64,000 nt of DNA from Sipunculus nudus (taxonomy: Eukaryota; Annelida; Sipuncula; Golfingiida; Sipunculidae): assembly GCA_026874595.1 (NCBI GenBank), contig CM049313.1, positions 16,427,508-16,491,507 on the forward strand, in the 5' to 3' direction. Positions 39,601-46,516 of this stretch are shown here, piece by piece. A program made the position numbers and the translations under genes. A model generated the notes under the pieces. It was not told the DNA's origin, did not search any database, and was given only the letters and a program-made list of their open reading frames with translations. Within the stretch, counting starts at the first letter, position 1. Every line of letters begins with the position of its first letter.

Positions 39601-40369
39601 TTATAGATATAAAGTTTTGTCTGTGCACTACGCACGCTTAGACTGAGAAAAGTAAAAATACAAACAACAGACCGAGAATAACCTGATGGATTGTCGTGAA
39701 AGTTGATATACAAGCTAACTGCTGCAGAAGACTAGTTTTGCCACATTTTTCTATTATCATGTACTTTTATTTGTATTTTGTGAGGATGACTGATTACAGT
39801 GTTTTGGTATATAAAGGCATAAATCATATCAGTAGTACCAAGGAACTTAAACTTCAAATGCAGATAGATCCTCTATGGAAATTCAAAATTTGTAAATTAT
39901 TATATGTTCGGAGATACCGGGAAAAACCATGTATTTAAAAACATCATAAGTTACAAGCAAATGGCAGGGTTTTTCAGCAAAAGCTGTAATACACCATATA
40001 ATTTCATGCATTTATACTTGTATTTTAAAATATGGCAGATTTCAACCATAGATTAATCTTTGGGAAGGGTATATTGTGCCTTTTTTAATATGTAATAATT
40101 AAAAGAGTGAAAGATCTTCTTGTCTATCCCTTTAAAACATGATTACAATTGAACCTCGAATATTCGAATGGTTCGAGGGACATAAATTATATTCGTATTA
40201 TTGAAGTCACGGGATATTAGGTTAACCATTTTCCAGTGTTATGTCAAGGTTCCATTATGCTTATCACGCCAGTATCAATATCTCTTCAGAACATTAAAAC
40301 AAATTTGCGAACCATTTTCAACTACTGTATTTATATTCTATTTCTGTGTATACATACACATACACAATA

Positions 40370-40427
<58 letters not shown>

Positions 40428-42059
40428 CACAAATAAATTATCCGAATTTCATACTTATATCTTTCGGTTAATAGAGCTAGATTTCGGTTCCTTATTTCAA
40501 ATTACTATGGAAAAACGAATTTTCGGGGAAAGTTTCGGATATTCGGGGTTCCACTGTTGAAGTTAGGAGTGGCAGGGAGCTGTCATTTAGGGCTTTTCTT
40601 GATCTCACCCGATATAGTAGTGGGATTGGTCCTCTTCATTCTTGTATTTCTATAATATAAAAAATAATTGATAGTTAAAGGGTGGCAGAGCGCTGTGAGT
40701 AAAGGCCTTGCTTGTTCTTAGGCCGATATGGTAATAGGATCGTTCACCTGACCCGCTGCGTTTCTGCAGGAGGGCAGTACCTTCCCGAGGCTCAGTCGGG
40801 ACGCTTCGTGCTCGGCTTCTGGTGGATGTTCTGCCTCGTTGTGGTCGCAACATATTCCGGAAACCTCATCGCCTTCCTCGCTGTCACTAAGGATACGCTG
40901 CCCTTCACTAACGTCGAGGAGATGATGCAATCTGGGGTCAAGTTCGGAGTTCAAGGGTCAACTTCCATTGAGCGAGTTCTAAGGGTGAGTAACTTGAAAA
41001 TAGTATTGTTACCAGTGATTTTTGTATGGTAATTTGTTGTACAATTGACCTAGCTCTTCAGTACTAAGAGAGTTCTGTTTAAGGAATCCCGTTTAGTTTC
41101 TCTGCATTATAATGAACTTTTCAGATAAAAGATTGCGCGATCCTATATATCATCCAATCACACATCGCACTAAATCATCTCCTGCAATGACTCGTATGAA
41201 CAGCCACACCTTTGCTTTTACCTTCAGATTTTGTACAAGCTAAATGTCAGGAGAAATTGTGAAACTGTATTTATAGGTGTCAACTTGACTTCGTGGGTTT
41301 ATTCTGTCTTCCATTAATTTTCAGTTCACGAAGACCTTCCCTTATGACAAGGCCTGGCAGAGCATCCAGGCTTTCTCCAAGAGTGACCCGGATGTGCTAA
41401 GCTCCATGGATGACGTACATGTGTCACGTGTCCTCCAGGGCGGGTACGGCTACATCAACGACAAGACGTCATTCGACGCCGCCATGGAGAAACACTGCAA
41501 CTTGTCAATCATCAAGGATGAGTTTCTGCCGCAGACATATTCCATCGGATTACAAGAGGGGTCTTTCTATGAGAAGATGATATCACGCGAGTAAGTGAAA
41601 TTTACGGTAAATATAACAAGATGCAACGTATATTTACGGTATGTAACAGAATACTATCACGTACTCTTTCAACATGTATGTTTACAGTAACTGGAGAAAA
41701 GATAACTTCATGTAAACGCAAATCTAAAAAAAAAAAATACATTTTTCGATAACTATAAAGAGAAAATAATAACACGCGAGAAAGATATCTCAACAAGAAT
41801 TTAATTAAGGTAATTGTAATAATGAAAAGGAAGTTAATGACATGTTCAGAAGAGTATGTGTGATCAGTCGCCCAGTATATTTACGATAACTGTTATGAGA
41901 AATAAACTTATCACAAGTAAACTCTGCAATATGTTGTTATATAGTCCATTATACAGATGGGAGCCCATTGAAAATTCGGAGACCATTTTCTTAAGCTCAA
42001 ACATTATGGCATAATTTTGACACTGCATTTGATGAGAAACCAAAAGCCTTATAAGACAG

Positions 42060-42117
<58 letters not shown>

Positions 42118-42793
42118 GTATATACATTAGAATATTTATGACGCTAAACAACCAATCAGCAGCTCTTAAATGCAGTTTTTTGAGCATGTGACCAGTTACC
42201 TTGACCTTCATCAATGGGGTTGAGATGTTGTAAAAATAGACTGTTTTCTCAGATGTTGTTTAAAAGTGTTACTAACACTACTTTGCGAGGTATGCCTCAT
42301 TCCTGCTTTGTAGCTTATATTTATAACTGACCTGTCAATTTTAGAAAAAAAAGATCAACACATTTAAATGGGTGCCCAACTGTGGAACAGACTATAACAA
42401 ATGAATTCACCAAGCATGTTATCTACTAGTACCTCATTCTCGTTAGAGTTAATAATGGTAATGACCGTTTTACTCACGTGTGCATCTGGTGGGGATTTAT
42501 GAATAATTTACGGTACAAATCAATCTATTTTGCTATATAACAAAACTTTTTTATACAGGGTAAGGAAGGCCAAAGAAAACGGCTTGTTGGACAAGTGGCA
42601 CACGAAGTGGTGGCGACGTCACAGTTTCTGCTCGCGCGGTCTCCAGACCGAGGCCAAGGCCGTGACCTTGGCAGACATGCAAGGAGCCTATTACTTACTT
42701 TCAATAATGTTCATTGCAAGTTTCTGTTGTCTGATTGGAGAGAGTCTTGTCACCGGTATATATAAGAAATTCCGGAAGAACAAAGAGATATGA
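21525..42793 (+). CDS. Ionotropic glutamate receptor, variant/IR type (15 exons, 827 aa)
   Basis: Predicted ligand-gated cation channel subunit of the plasma membrane. Exons: 21525-21597, 24236-24391, 25173-25307, 25389-25610, 27664-27854, 29904-30083, 32685-32777, 33770-33979, 35437-35537, 36271-36358, 36741-36902, 39317-39473, 40770-40984, 41325-41590, 42559-42793. They sum to 2484 nt with matching phases at every junction and one stop. Layout: signal peptide 1-20; amino-terminal domain about 25-390; S1 about 395-535 with VYTGFCIEIL and the carboxylate-binding Arg498 (SFHTHRDTVMDFS); M1 538-556; pore loop 576-590; M3 605-628; S2 with Ser653-Thr654 (GVQGSTS) and Asp707 (YINDKT), plus cysteines 719 and 774 placed like the conserved LBD disulfide; M4 about 790-815. 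M3 reads ATYSGNLIAFLAV rather than the SYTANLAAFLTV of AMPA/kainate/NMDA/IR25a receptors. From memory this resembles the IR93a-like side of the IR family; the exact orthologue is unresolved. All three ligand contacts are kept, which suggests it may still bind an amino acid. Confidence 0.95.
21598..24235. other. Receptor intron 1
   Basis: About 2.6 kb of A+T-rich intron with no repeat family that I recognise. Two short overlapping ORFs at 23611-23871 on opposite strands are chance. Confidence 0.6.
24236..24391 (+). CDS. Receptor exon 2: start of amino-terminal domain
   Basis: Encodes residues 25-77, with DILVSDDTVTHHDLERVQTV at its start. The acceptor is TTCTGCCAG and the donor a consensus GTAAGT at 24392. 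An alternative in-phase acceptor lies 15 nt downstream (GTGTCAG), so the first five residues are uncertain. G+C is visibly higher than in the flanking introns. Confidence 0.88.
24392..25172. other. Receptor intron 2
   Basis: About 780 bp. The ORF at 24529-24813 has no recognised domain. No element found. Confidence 0.6.
25173..25307 (+). CDS. Receptor exon 3: amino-terminal domain
   Basis: Encodes SPNDITVYRQPLTRLLHMAV and MAATDVRYAL, residues 77-122. The acceptor TTTATTTAATAG at 25172 is chosen because it keeps phase 1 with exon 2. The more typical-looking TATTATAG at 25200 would break the frame. The donor is GTAAAA at 25308. Confidence 0.78.
25389..25610 (+). CDS. Receptor exon 4: amino-terminal domain
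   Basis: Encodes residues 122-196, including LLVTKCQASPVPPHISFPAI and GFVAWWDWGSVLADIINHLK. The latter fits the helix after a conserved tryptophan pair in iGluR/IR amino-terminal domains. Acceptor TTTTCACACGCAG and donor GTAAGA at 25611 are in phase 1 at both ends. The short intron 3 (81 nt) is open in this frame, so intron retention would add 27 residues without a stop. Confidence 0.9.
25708..25915. mobile_element. Short element with CCAGGGGCGGATCC termini (intron 4)
   Basis: Left end CCAGAAGCGGATC; right end GGATCCGCCCCTGG (25902-25915). Inside are long G and C runs (about 25728-25743, 25803-25818, 25872-25885), which also hazard assembly. The same terminus occurs as GGGGCGGATCCACAGGGGG near 32800 in intron 7. 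Confidence 0.7.
25916..26916. other. Receptor intron 4, central part
   Basis: The ORF at 25863-26252 reads through low-complexity and G+C-richer DNA and has no domain. The rest is A+T-rich without repeats that I recognise. Confidence 0.45.
26917..27060 (+). repeat. 74-bp tandem duplication (intron 4)
   Basis: CATGATATCAACAATATCTT at 26917 recurs at 26991 and the copies stay nearly identical to TATCTTATCTTATATTTTAT. Only a few substitutions, so recent. Confidence 0.9.
27664..27854 (+). CDS. Receptor exon 5: amino-terminal domain
   Basis: Encodes residues 196-259, including VQYIRLPENLDVKGLLSYVI and ESHILLLCSPNCTRHVLQQ. The alternation of hydrophobic strand and helix matches the periplasmic-binding-like fold of the N-terminal domain. 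Acceptor CCTCCTCATTCAG; donor GTAATC at 27855. Confidence 0.9.
27890..28015 (+). repeat. ~66-bp tandem duplication just after exon 5
   Basis: AGCTAAAATCTCCAAAATTT...TTTAGGTTTCTATAAATTTCTTCAGCC is repeated with a few changes, starting 35 bp after the exon 5 donor. Each copy contains a TTTTTAGG acceptor-like string. Confidence 0.85.
28016..29903. other. Receptor intron 5, remainder
   Basis: Contains a perfect 10-bp-stem inverted repeat (GACGCAACAG/CTGTTGCGTC, 28429-28458) and a C-run at 29055-29064. No coding signal. Confidence 0.5.
29904..30083 (+). CDS. Receptor exon 6: amino-terminal domain
   Basis: Encodes exactly 60 residues (260-319), including MVEYNTRWIVLGDTSMLKQL and ISNVMVVSAIHRSWTHVDRE. 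The segment YNTRWIVLGD is the typical 'W-hydrophobic-D' strand of IR amino-terminal domains. Phase 0 at both ends; acceptor TATGTATCTACAG; donor GTAAAA at 30084. Confidence 0.9.
30130..31450 (+). repeat. Dispersed repeat in intron 6, forward copy
   Basis: Contains GCAGGAGCT-GCATC-CCAAAATTTATGCAAAAA blocks (30280-30310, 30645-30685), CAGCCAAATGGTTTAATATT and AGTTCGGTGAATTTTTGCCG. These reappear on the opposite strand at about 49970-50510. The perfect palindrome GGTGGCGCCACC is at 30570-30581. Internal tandem structure of about 330-380 bp; no ORF of note. Confidence 0.75.
31620..31740 (+). repeat. Short ~32-bp tandem repeat (intron 6)
   Basis: Three to four degenerate units of TTCACTCAGTGCAGCCAGGC followed by ACAGATCAAGAG. 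Keeps several reading frames open by chance. Confidence 0.75.
31795..32150 (+). repeat. ~122-bp tandem repeat, three units (intron 6)
   Basis: TTTGATATATTGGCCTGATA, TTTGATATATTAGCCCAAAA and TTTGATATATCATCCTGATA start successive units near 31803, 31929 and 32048. Each carries a GACTGGTGGCGC-type string, linking it to the GGTGGCGCCACC families. Confidence 0.8.
32685..32777 (+). CDS. Receptor exon 7: amino-terminal domain (31 codons)
   Basis: A small phase 0/0 exon encoding ALFTRFTIAFINGSSNAGDT then NARMCHQSDRR, residues 320-350. Acceptor TGTTTATTTTACAG and donor GTAAGT are both strong. Because it is in phase 0 at both ends it could be skipped without a frameshift. Confidence 0.85.
33357..33610. 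repeat. TA microsatellite and GTACTC-rich tract (intron 7)
   Basis: (TA)n at 33357-33382 is followed by a cluster of GTACTC/GAGTAC strings at 33512-33615, including CTCGTACTCGAGTAC. The inverted arrangement suggests a degraded transposon end. Confidence 0.55.
33770..33979 (+). CDS. Receptor exon 8: end of N-terminal domain and start of S1
   Basis: Encodes residues 351-420. FEIFSTSS followed by GHVRLGEWSGGRI is the linker strand found just before the ligand-binding domain in iGluRs. HLMVGTNP starts the first strand of S1 (the 'LRVVT-EPPF' position). The acceptor is TTTGTTTTCCAG. The donor at 33980 is GTTAGC, the weakest in the gene, but it is in phase with exon 9. Confidence 0.88.
34018..34488 (+). 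mobile_element. TIR element in intron 8, copy 1
   Basis: Left end TGTTCCACAGTAGTGCGCCC then ATTTAA; right end TTAAAAGGGCACCTATTGGT then GGAACAAAC. The termini are imperfect inverted repeats. Internal block ATCTGAGAAAACAGTCTATT ... CACTGGTCACATGATCAAAC ... TTAAGAGCTGCTTATTTGGT recurs inverted in intron 14. The ORF reading (MKGKVTGHMIKRLYLRAA) is partly kept between copies. Confidence 0.75.
35262..35360. repeat. (ATT)n and (TA)n compound microsatellite (intron 8)
   Basis: (TTA)n from about 35262 to 35290, then (TA)n to 35324, and a second (TA)n at 35341-35360. It ends 76 bp before exon 9. Confidence 0.95.
35437..35537 (+). CDS. Receptor exon 9: ligand-binding S1
   Basis: Encodes WPRFVEKYTNKSAVVYTGFC then IEILNQLGKTLHF, residues 421-454. 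The motif YTGFCIEIL is the hallmark S1 helix of iGluRs (Y-x-G-[FY]-C-[IV]-[DE]-[LI]-[LI]). Acceptor TGTATTCCATTGTAG; donor GTAAAT; phase 2 end. It lies 76 nt after a TA-rich microsatellite tract. Confidence 0.95.
36271..36358 (+). CDS. Receptor exon 10: ligand-binding S1
   Basis: Encodes YTLVEPTDGQWGSDINGSWT then GLVGMLQRK, residues 454-483. DG-WG...G-W-G-VG-L-RK is the canonical strand-loop-helix of S1. Acceptor TTTGATTGTCAG; donor GTATTT. Confidence 0.95.
36611..36653. repeat. (TA)n microsatellite (intron 10)
   Basis: About 21 uninterrupted TA units, 88 bp before exon 11. Confidence 0.97.
36741..36902 (+). CDS. Receptor exon 11: S1 with ligand-binding arginine
   Basis: Encodes residues 484-537. 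EVDMVISALSFHTHRDTVMD places Arg498 at the position that binds the ligand alpha-carboxylate in glutamate-binding iGluRs. The exon ends in FTQPFRWQ just before M1. Donor GTACGG at 36903. The last 49 nt and the donor are duplicated exactly 236 bp downstream. Using the downstream donor would read into a stop at 37080-37082. Confidence 0.95.
36854..37325 (+). repeat. Exact 236-bp tandem duplication spanning the exon 11 donor
   Basis: 36854-37089 and 37090-37325 appear identical by direct reading. Each copy starts with CCCGGCGACCAGGAAATGGC (the last 49 nt of exon 11), includes the donor CAG|GTACGG, and ends in AACCCGTAAAATATTA. The second copy is therefore a decoy exon end with its own donor at 37139. 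Confidence 0.95.
37395..37500 (+). mobile_element. Truncated SINE fragment (intron 11)
   Basis: GCGTGGCTATGAGTGCTTGT then TGTAGTGGCCCGTCCAA and GGCTTTCTCCGTTTTCCTCC match the body of the SINE at 15108-15180 after the B box. The tRNA-like head is missing. It directly abuts the minisatellite. Confidence 0.75.
37511..39129 (+). repeat. 38-bp minisatellite, about 42 units (intron 11)
   Basis: Unit CATCTGAGTCAGACGACGAT then CACCAGACCATGACCGCT. Variants are GAGCCA for GAGTCA, CACGACC for CATGACC, and a CGGCTCATCAGAGTC subtype. Higher-order blocks repeat (for example the CAATCACC plus CAGGCGACG unit pair recurs several times). Thirty-eight is not a multiple of three, and no ORF crosses it. Confidence 0.97.
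39317..39473 (+). CDS. Receptor exon 12: M1 and pore loop
   Basis: Encodes VWLCILLAMALVALVAWWI (M1, residues 538-556), the M1-M2 linker SPFYAWAGKPNGLR, and SMLYAYGSMLFQG (pore helix/loop, 578-590). Acceptor GTCTGTCAG follows a T-rich tract; donor GTACGT at 39474. It is separated from exon 11 by the 38-bp minisatellite. Confidence 0.95.
39474..40146. other. Receptor intron 12, first part
   Basis: A+T-rich; the ORF at 39696-39938 has no recognised domain. No repeat family seen. Confidence 0.5.
40149..40556. mobile_element. MITE with pogo/Tigger-like ends (intron 12)
   Basis: Left end TTGAACCTCGAATATTCGAA; right end TTCGGATATTCGGGGTTCCA then CTG, which on the - strand is CAGTGGAACCCCGAATATCC. 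CAGTGGAACCTCG-type ends are typical of pogo/Tigger elements of the Tc1-mariner superfamily. A (TA)n tract (40373-40422) lies inside. No transposase remains. Confidence 0.7.
40770..40984 (+). CDS. Receptor exon 13: M3 and start of S2
   Basis: Encodes residues 590-661: GGQYLPEAQSGR, then M3 with GFWWMFCLVVVATYSGNLIA and FLAVTKDTLPF, then GVKFGVQGSTSIERVLR, in which Ser653-Thr654 match the 'GST' ligand-contact loop of S2. Acceptor CTGCGTTTCTGCAG; donor GTGAGT. Confidence 0.96.
40985..41324. other. Receptor intron 13
   Basis: 340 bp with no repeat or coding signal recognised. Confidence 0.6.
41325..41590 (+). CDS. Receptor exon 14: ligand-binding S2
   Basis: Encodes residues 662-749. GGYGYINDKTSFDAAMEKHC aligns with the 'F-L-x-[ED]-x-T-x-x-E-Y' segment; Asp707 takes the place of the acidic residue that contacts the ligand amino group. 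HCNL supplies Cys719. TYSIGLQEGSFYEKMIS is the final S2 strand-helix. Acceptor TTAATTTTCAG; donor GTAAGT. Confidence 0.96.
41948..42410 (-). mobile_element. TIR element in intron 14, copy 2 (inverted)
   Basis: Opposite orientation to 34018-34488. Ends AGATGGGAGCCCATTGAAAA (left) and TTAAATGGGTGCCCAACTGT then GGAAC (right). Internal match TTAAATGCAGTTTTTTGAGC then ATGTGACCAGTTACCTTGAC. On the - strand it reads MMKVKVTGHMLKKLHLRAAD then WLFSVINIL, parallel to the peptide in copy 1. A (TA)n tract (42061-42105) sits inside. Confidence 0.75.
42559..42793 (+). CDS. Receptor exon 15: end of S2, M4 and short cytoplasmic tail
   Basis: Encodes residues 750-827 and stop TGA. ENGLLDKWHTKWW is the conserved 'G-x-L-x-K-x-x-x-K-W-W' helix. 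Cys774 pairs by position with Cys719. ADMQGAYYLLSIMFIASFCC then LIGESLV is M4. The tail IYKKFRKNKEI is short and basic. Acceptor CTTTTTTATACAG. Confidence 0.96.
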
Positions 42794-44560
42794 TAGCTTA
42801 TGTAAATGACCTCTTGATAACCTCATCTTCAAGAGGACGCACACTTAATTTAATATCTGCTTGTTAACTTCAGGTTTGCTCAAAATGATCGAACGTTTAG
42901 TTAATGTTTTTGAGTGTATTACATTCTAACTTGCAGACCTTTTTTGTTAAGAATGTCAAGACTTTGAAACGTATGCAGAAAGTAATTTGATTTAGGTCTA
43001 ATTGAATTAGGCGATAGTTTTTGTCCGCTAGGACATGTTAGCATATGTGGCCTGTCGACACATGACATCACATTGAAGTGGTATCTTCCTGAGATCAAAG
43101 TCCTCGGTTCGGTTGAGCAGAGACCTTGCTTCAGCGGGCCTGCTATTTCGTGATTTTTATCAAGCGCGCATGAGTTGATGCCGAAGTCATATCCATCGTT
43201 ACAAAAATAAGCAGTACGCAGGAATCAAAACTGTTCAAACACTTTGTATACAAGAATACATGAACCGGTAACTCGATCACCATATTTAACCTTTATATCA
43301 TTGGTCAGATTCTCGACCAAGCCTACCATCTAAAAATAGCAACAGATTTGTCTTGCCTGCCGCGTCGACGGGCGGTAGGGAAGCCCCGTGATTGGTTATA
43401 TTGTCTTGCTATTAATTCATGAAATAGTTCGGGGGCTCCATGTATCAAGGAGTTTGCACAAGTGAACCAGAGACTTGGTTCTCAGGAAGTTGTGATGCGA
43501 ATGGCATTAGAGAGTAATATTGATAATCACCAGACCAATGGTTCTGGGATTGAGTATATGTAAGGATATATAACGACGCACCGTTCGTCTTTCAGTGTTT
43601 GTAATTTTAGGACAGTGAATTCCCGGTTGTTAACTGTTTTCTTGGTTGTTTCTGTAAAAACCGTGTTAGTTGGTTTATGGTAATTTCTACTCGAAGGAAA
43701 CCATTGATCACTATTCAAACTAATTGAAGCTGTATTTTGGATATAGAAACTTGCATGTTATATCAAAACCCTACTCTAAGAGCAATGGGTCCTGATATAT
43801 GTCCCTTCACAACCAATAAAAACTGCGAGACGTCGGTCCAACGTAGGCAAACATTTTGGAAAAATTATTACTATACAATGGAACATATGCATTATAAATG
43901 TATATAGGGTTAACCTTCAGATATGTTATCAAACAGAACTAATATGTTTCAGTTTTAGATCACTTTCAAAGTACGCAGTGCAGTACCAACTCGTAAAATG
44001 CCTATTTCACCATGGCGGATAATTATTAAATTTTCCACCAGCCCACGTTTTACCGGGAACAATAGGAACCGTATGAGAGCCCCACGTGTACTTGTTATTT
44101 TGCACACATTAAGGTGTACCTTGTAAATAAAAAGCACGTTATTTAGAATTATATTACTTTTTTTTATCAAAGGTAGTCATTCTACACCAGTTTCACTTAT
44201 TTGTAATATTTTTCGTGTTCAGTATATGTGTCAGTGTGGCGCACTAGTAACAGGTCAATTTGGCAGTCCTGGAACATGTATAGGAAACAATGAAATGAGT
44301 TATCTTTTTTTGAATGCCAGAAGAAATTTGACCGTTAATCATTATATTAAATGTCCCATAGTTCTCCTCTCGGTTCCAACTGGAAACTTTCAACCAGGCA
44401 CTTATTGTTATGATTTTTATTGGCTAAAAAGCCACCGTATTTAAAAGAATAAACACTTTGATTTTACTGTTTATGGAAAAGACTCACTTGATTCAGTTAT
44501 TGTGGGGTTGGTGTTGTTGAAAACCATGCCAGTGTCACTGTACTGTTCATGTGGGTAATA
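42794..44560 (+). other. Probable 3' UTR and downstream flank of the receptor gene
   Basis: No AATAAA occurs close after the stop codon. The first clear ones are at 43815-43820, 44126-44131 and 44448-44453, so the 3' end is uncertain by more than 1 kb. The stretch has no recognisable ORF and no strong repeat signature. Confidence 0.4.
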
Positions 44561-45245
44561 AAAATTTCAATTGCCACATACAGGCGGAACAGACTTCAAC
44601 TCAAAGATCCAGATAAAGAAATAGAGAATCAGGAAATCATAAATGTCTTGATCCAGATCTACAGCAAATGAATTATTGCCTCAGTTAGAGATCAAACACA
44701 AATCATATATAAATGTTAAAAAAAAAACACATACGATTCATCTCATGTTATTTATTCCCCGATCGTATTGAATGTCACGTTAAAATCATCAGTGGTCACA
44801 CAGCAATATTGGATTGTATGAATAAATTGTTACTGGTATTCGTCATTTACAAATAAAATTATAAGGTTTTCAATTATGGCTTGTTTCTGTTCAACACAGA
44901 CTTGCATGTGAACTATGAATGTAAGATTATATAAGCTGTTTATTTCTGTTTAACCGTCACATAGGAAAAGAGAGCATAATACAATTCGTACATTAGTGGA
45001 AGTTATTCTTTCCAACATTTAACGGATAAAGAATAGCGTCAAAGTGGTCGTGGAAGATGGATCAACAACTGAAGTGGACTGAACGTGCAGTTATTGACCT
45101 CTTCCTTATTCACTGATACCATCTTGTCTCCTGTCTGCATAAAAGGCTCAATCCCTTTAGGAAAAAGGGGTAAAATCCATGAGGTAAAATCAAATAAAAA
45201 TGGAACACAAACAATTAGTGACAAAACCATAAACAACACACTTTA
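44561..45245. other. No gene seen
   Basis: A+T-rich intergenic DNA. Short ORFs on both strands have no recognised domain. Confidence 0.4.
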
Positions 45246-45391
45246 GTTTTCCATGATCGCGTTTTCGCAAGCGGAAATATCGCTCCAGTGTAAACCATGT
45301 ATACCGTTTCCATGATAGCGTAATACCCGCGGGAAAAATTAATATCGCGCTGTGCGGTTTTTCCGCACGCGGAAACGCGATCATGGAAAAC
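45246..45391. mobile_element. Short palindromic MITE with GTTTTCCATGATCGCG ends
   Basis: Perfect 16-bp terminal inverted repeats GTTTTCCATGATCGCG (45246-45261) and CGCGATCATGGAAAAC (45376-45391), continuing with few mismatches to about 32 bp. A third related string, TTTCCATGATAGCG, lies in the middle. 146 bp, G+C-rich against its surroundings, no ORF. Confidence 0.85.
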
Positions 45392-46194
45392 GGCCCTAAA
45401 TCTGTAAATAAATTCCAACACTCGAAATTGTATCGAAAGTGTAGTGAGCATGATGTCAACTTTGCATGGTGACACTATAGAAATAATGTAAGCAAACTCT
45501 CTTAAAACATCCGTTAGTTTAATTGAAAATGTAATAGCATACCACCGTTTCAACAACTAGAAATATGCATTCCTAGGAACGCAGACCTCTTCCATAACGT
45601 GGGATTCTCCTCATAAAGCTGTGTTGATGTTTGGGACCACTGATCGCGCTCGGTGCAAGCTTATCCTTACAAGAGTAAGCAAACGGTTTTAGAAGAAAAT
45701 ATCGACAGATACCATAATATTTCAAGGTGCAAACAATATATTTCACGTATGTTAAACATGCTTGTTTTAGGAATAGGTCCCTTTGGTTTATTTAATTTTA
45801 GTCTTAAAAGACTTAAAAAGAGGGTCTTAAAACATAATCGAAATTTTCCATTTTCAAATTAGAATAAATGAAGTTAATGAGCAAGTTATAACAATCCAAT
45901 CAGGTAAACATTGCATTGTATAACAAATGAAATTGCGGACTGAATCCATCTATTTATGCAAAAGGAAATAGGTAATGAGACTCCGCATATATTAATAAAA
46001 ATGATAACTACATAATTATCTTTTTTATGCATTCAACAATTATTATCATGATACATATATGTTTAAATAATATAATTCTGTTCCTTATGTTTCCAAGAAA
46101 ATATAAGATATCTTATTTATACAAAGATTTCAGAATCATCTGTCTTGCGAGTCACCATGGAAATGTAATAAACGCACGTATTGGGCAAAAAAAT
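45392..46194. other. No gene seen
   Basis: A+T-rich; the minus ORF at 45215-45556 runs through the MITE and is not a gene. Confidence 0.4.
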
Positions 46195-46516
46195 AAGGTT
46201 TGGTTTTCATGCACCTTTTTTCATAAATCAATGCGGGCGGGCGATTTTTCATTTTACCTTCAAGTTTTTTGGTATGTTTCGATAAAAATGTCATTTGATC
46301 AGGGAAAAGCATGATACTAACATATTTTTGGCTAAATAAGTAAAAGCACTACATAACAAAGGAAATTTTATCCAAATTGTATTGTCTAATCTTCTTGGAA
46401 GAAATATGAGAGCGGCTGGAGCTCAAAATTGGAAAATTTCCATTGAAAATCAAAATATTTTTTTTGACGCGTGGGATTAAAATTGACGGTGACGGTGCCT
46501 GAGAACCATACCTTTT
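46195..46516. mobile_element. Second copy of the ATGGTTCTCAG MITE
   Basis: Same orientation and block order as 16921-17189: ATGCGGGCGGGCG, GATCAGGGAAAAGCATGA, AAGTAAAAGCACTACATAA, then GGTGCCTGAGAACCATACCT. The left terminus is degraded (GGTTTGGTTTTCATGCACC). It is about 50 bp longer internally than the first copy. Confidence 0.85.

Noticed and set aside
45215-45556. 113-codon - strand ORF
   Set aside because: It runs through the palindromic MITE at 45246-45391, overlaps another - strand ORF in a second frame, and has no domain.
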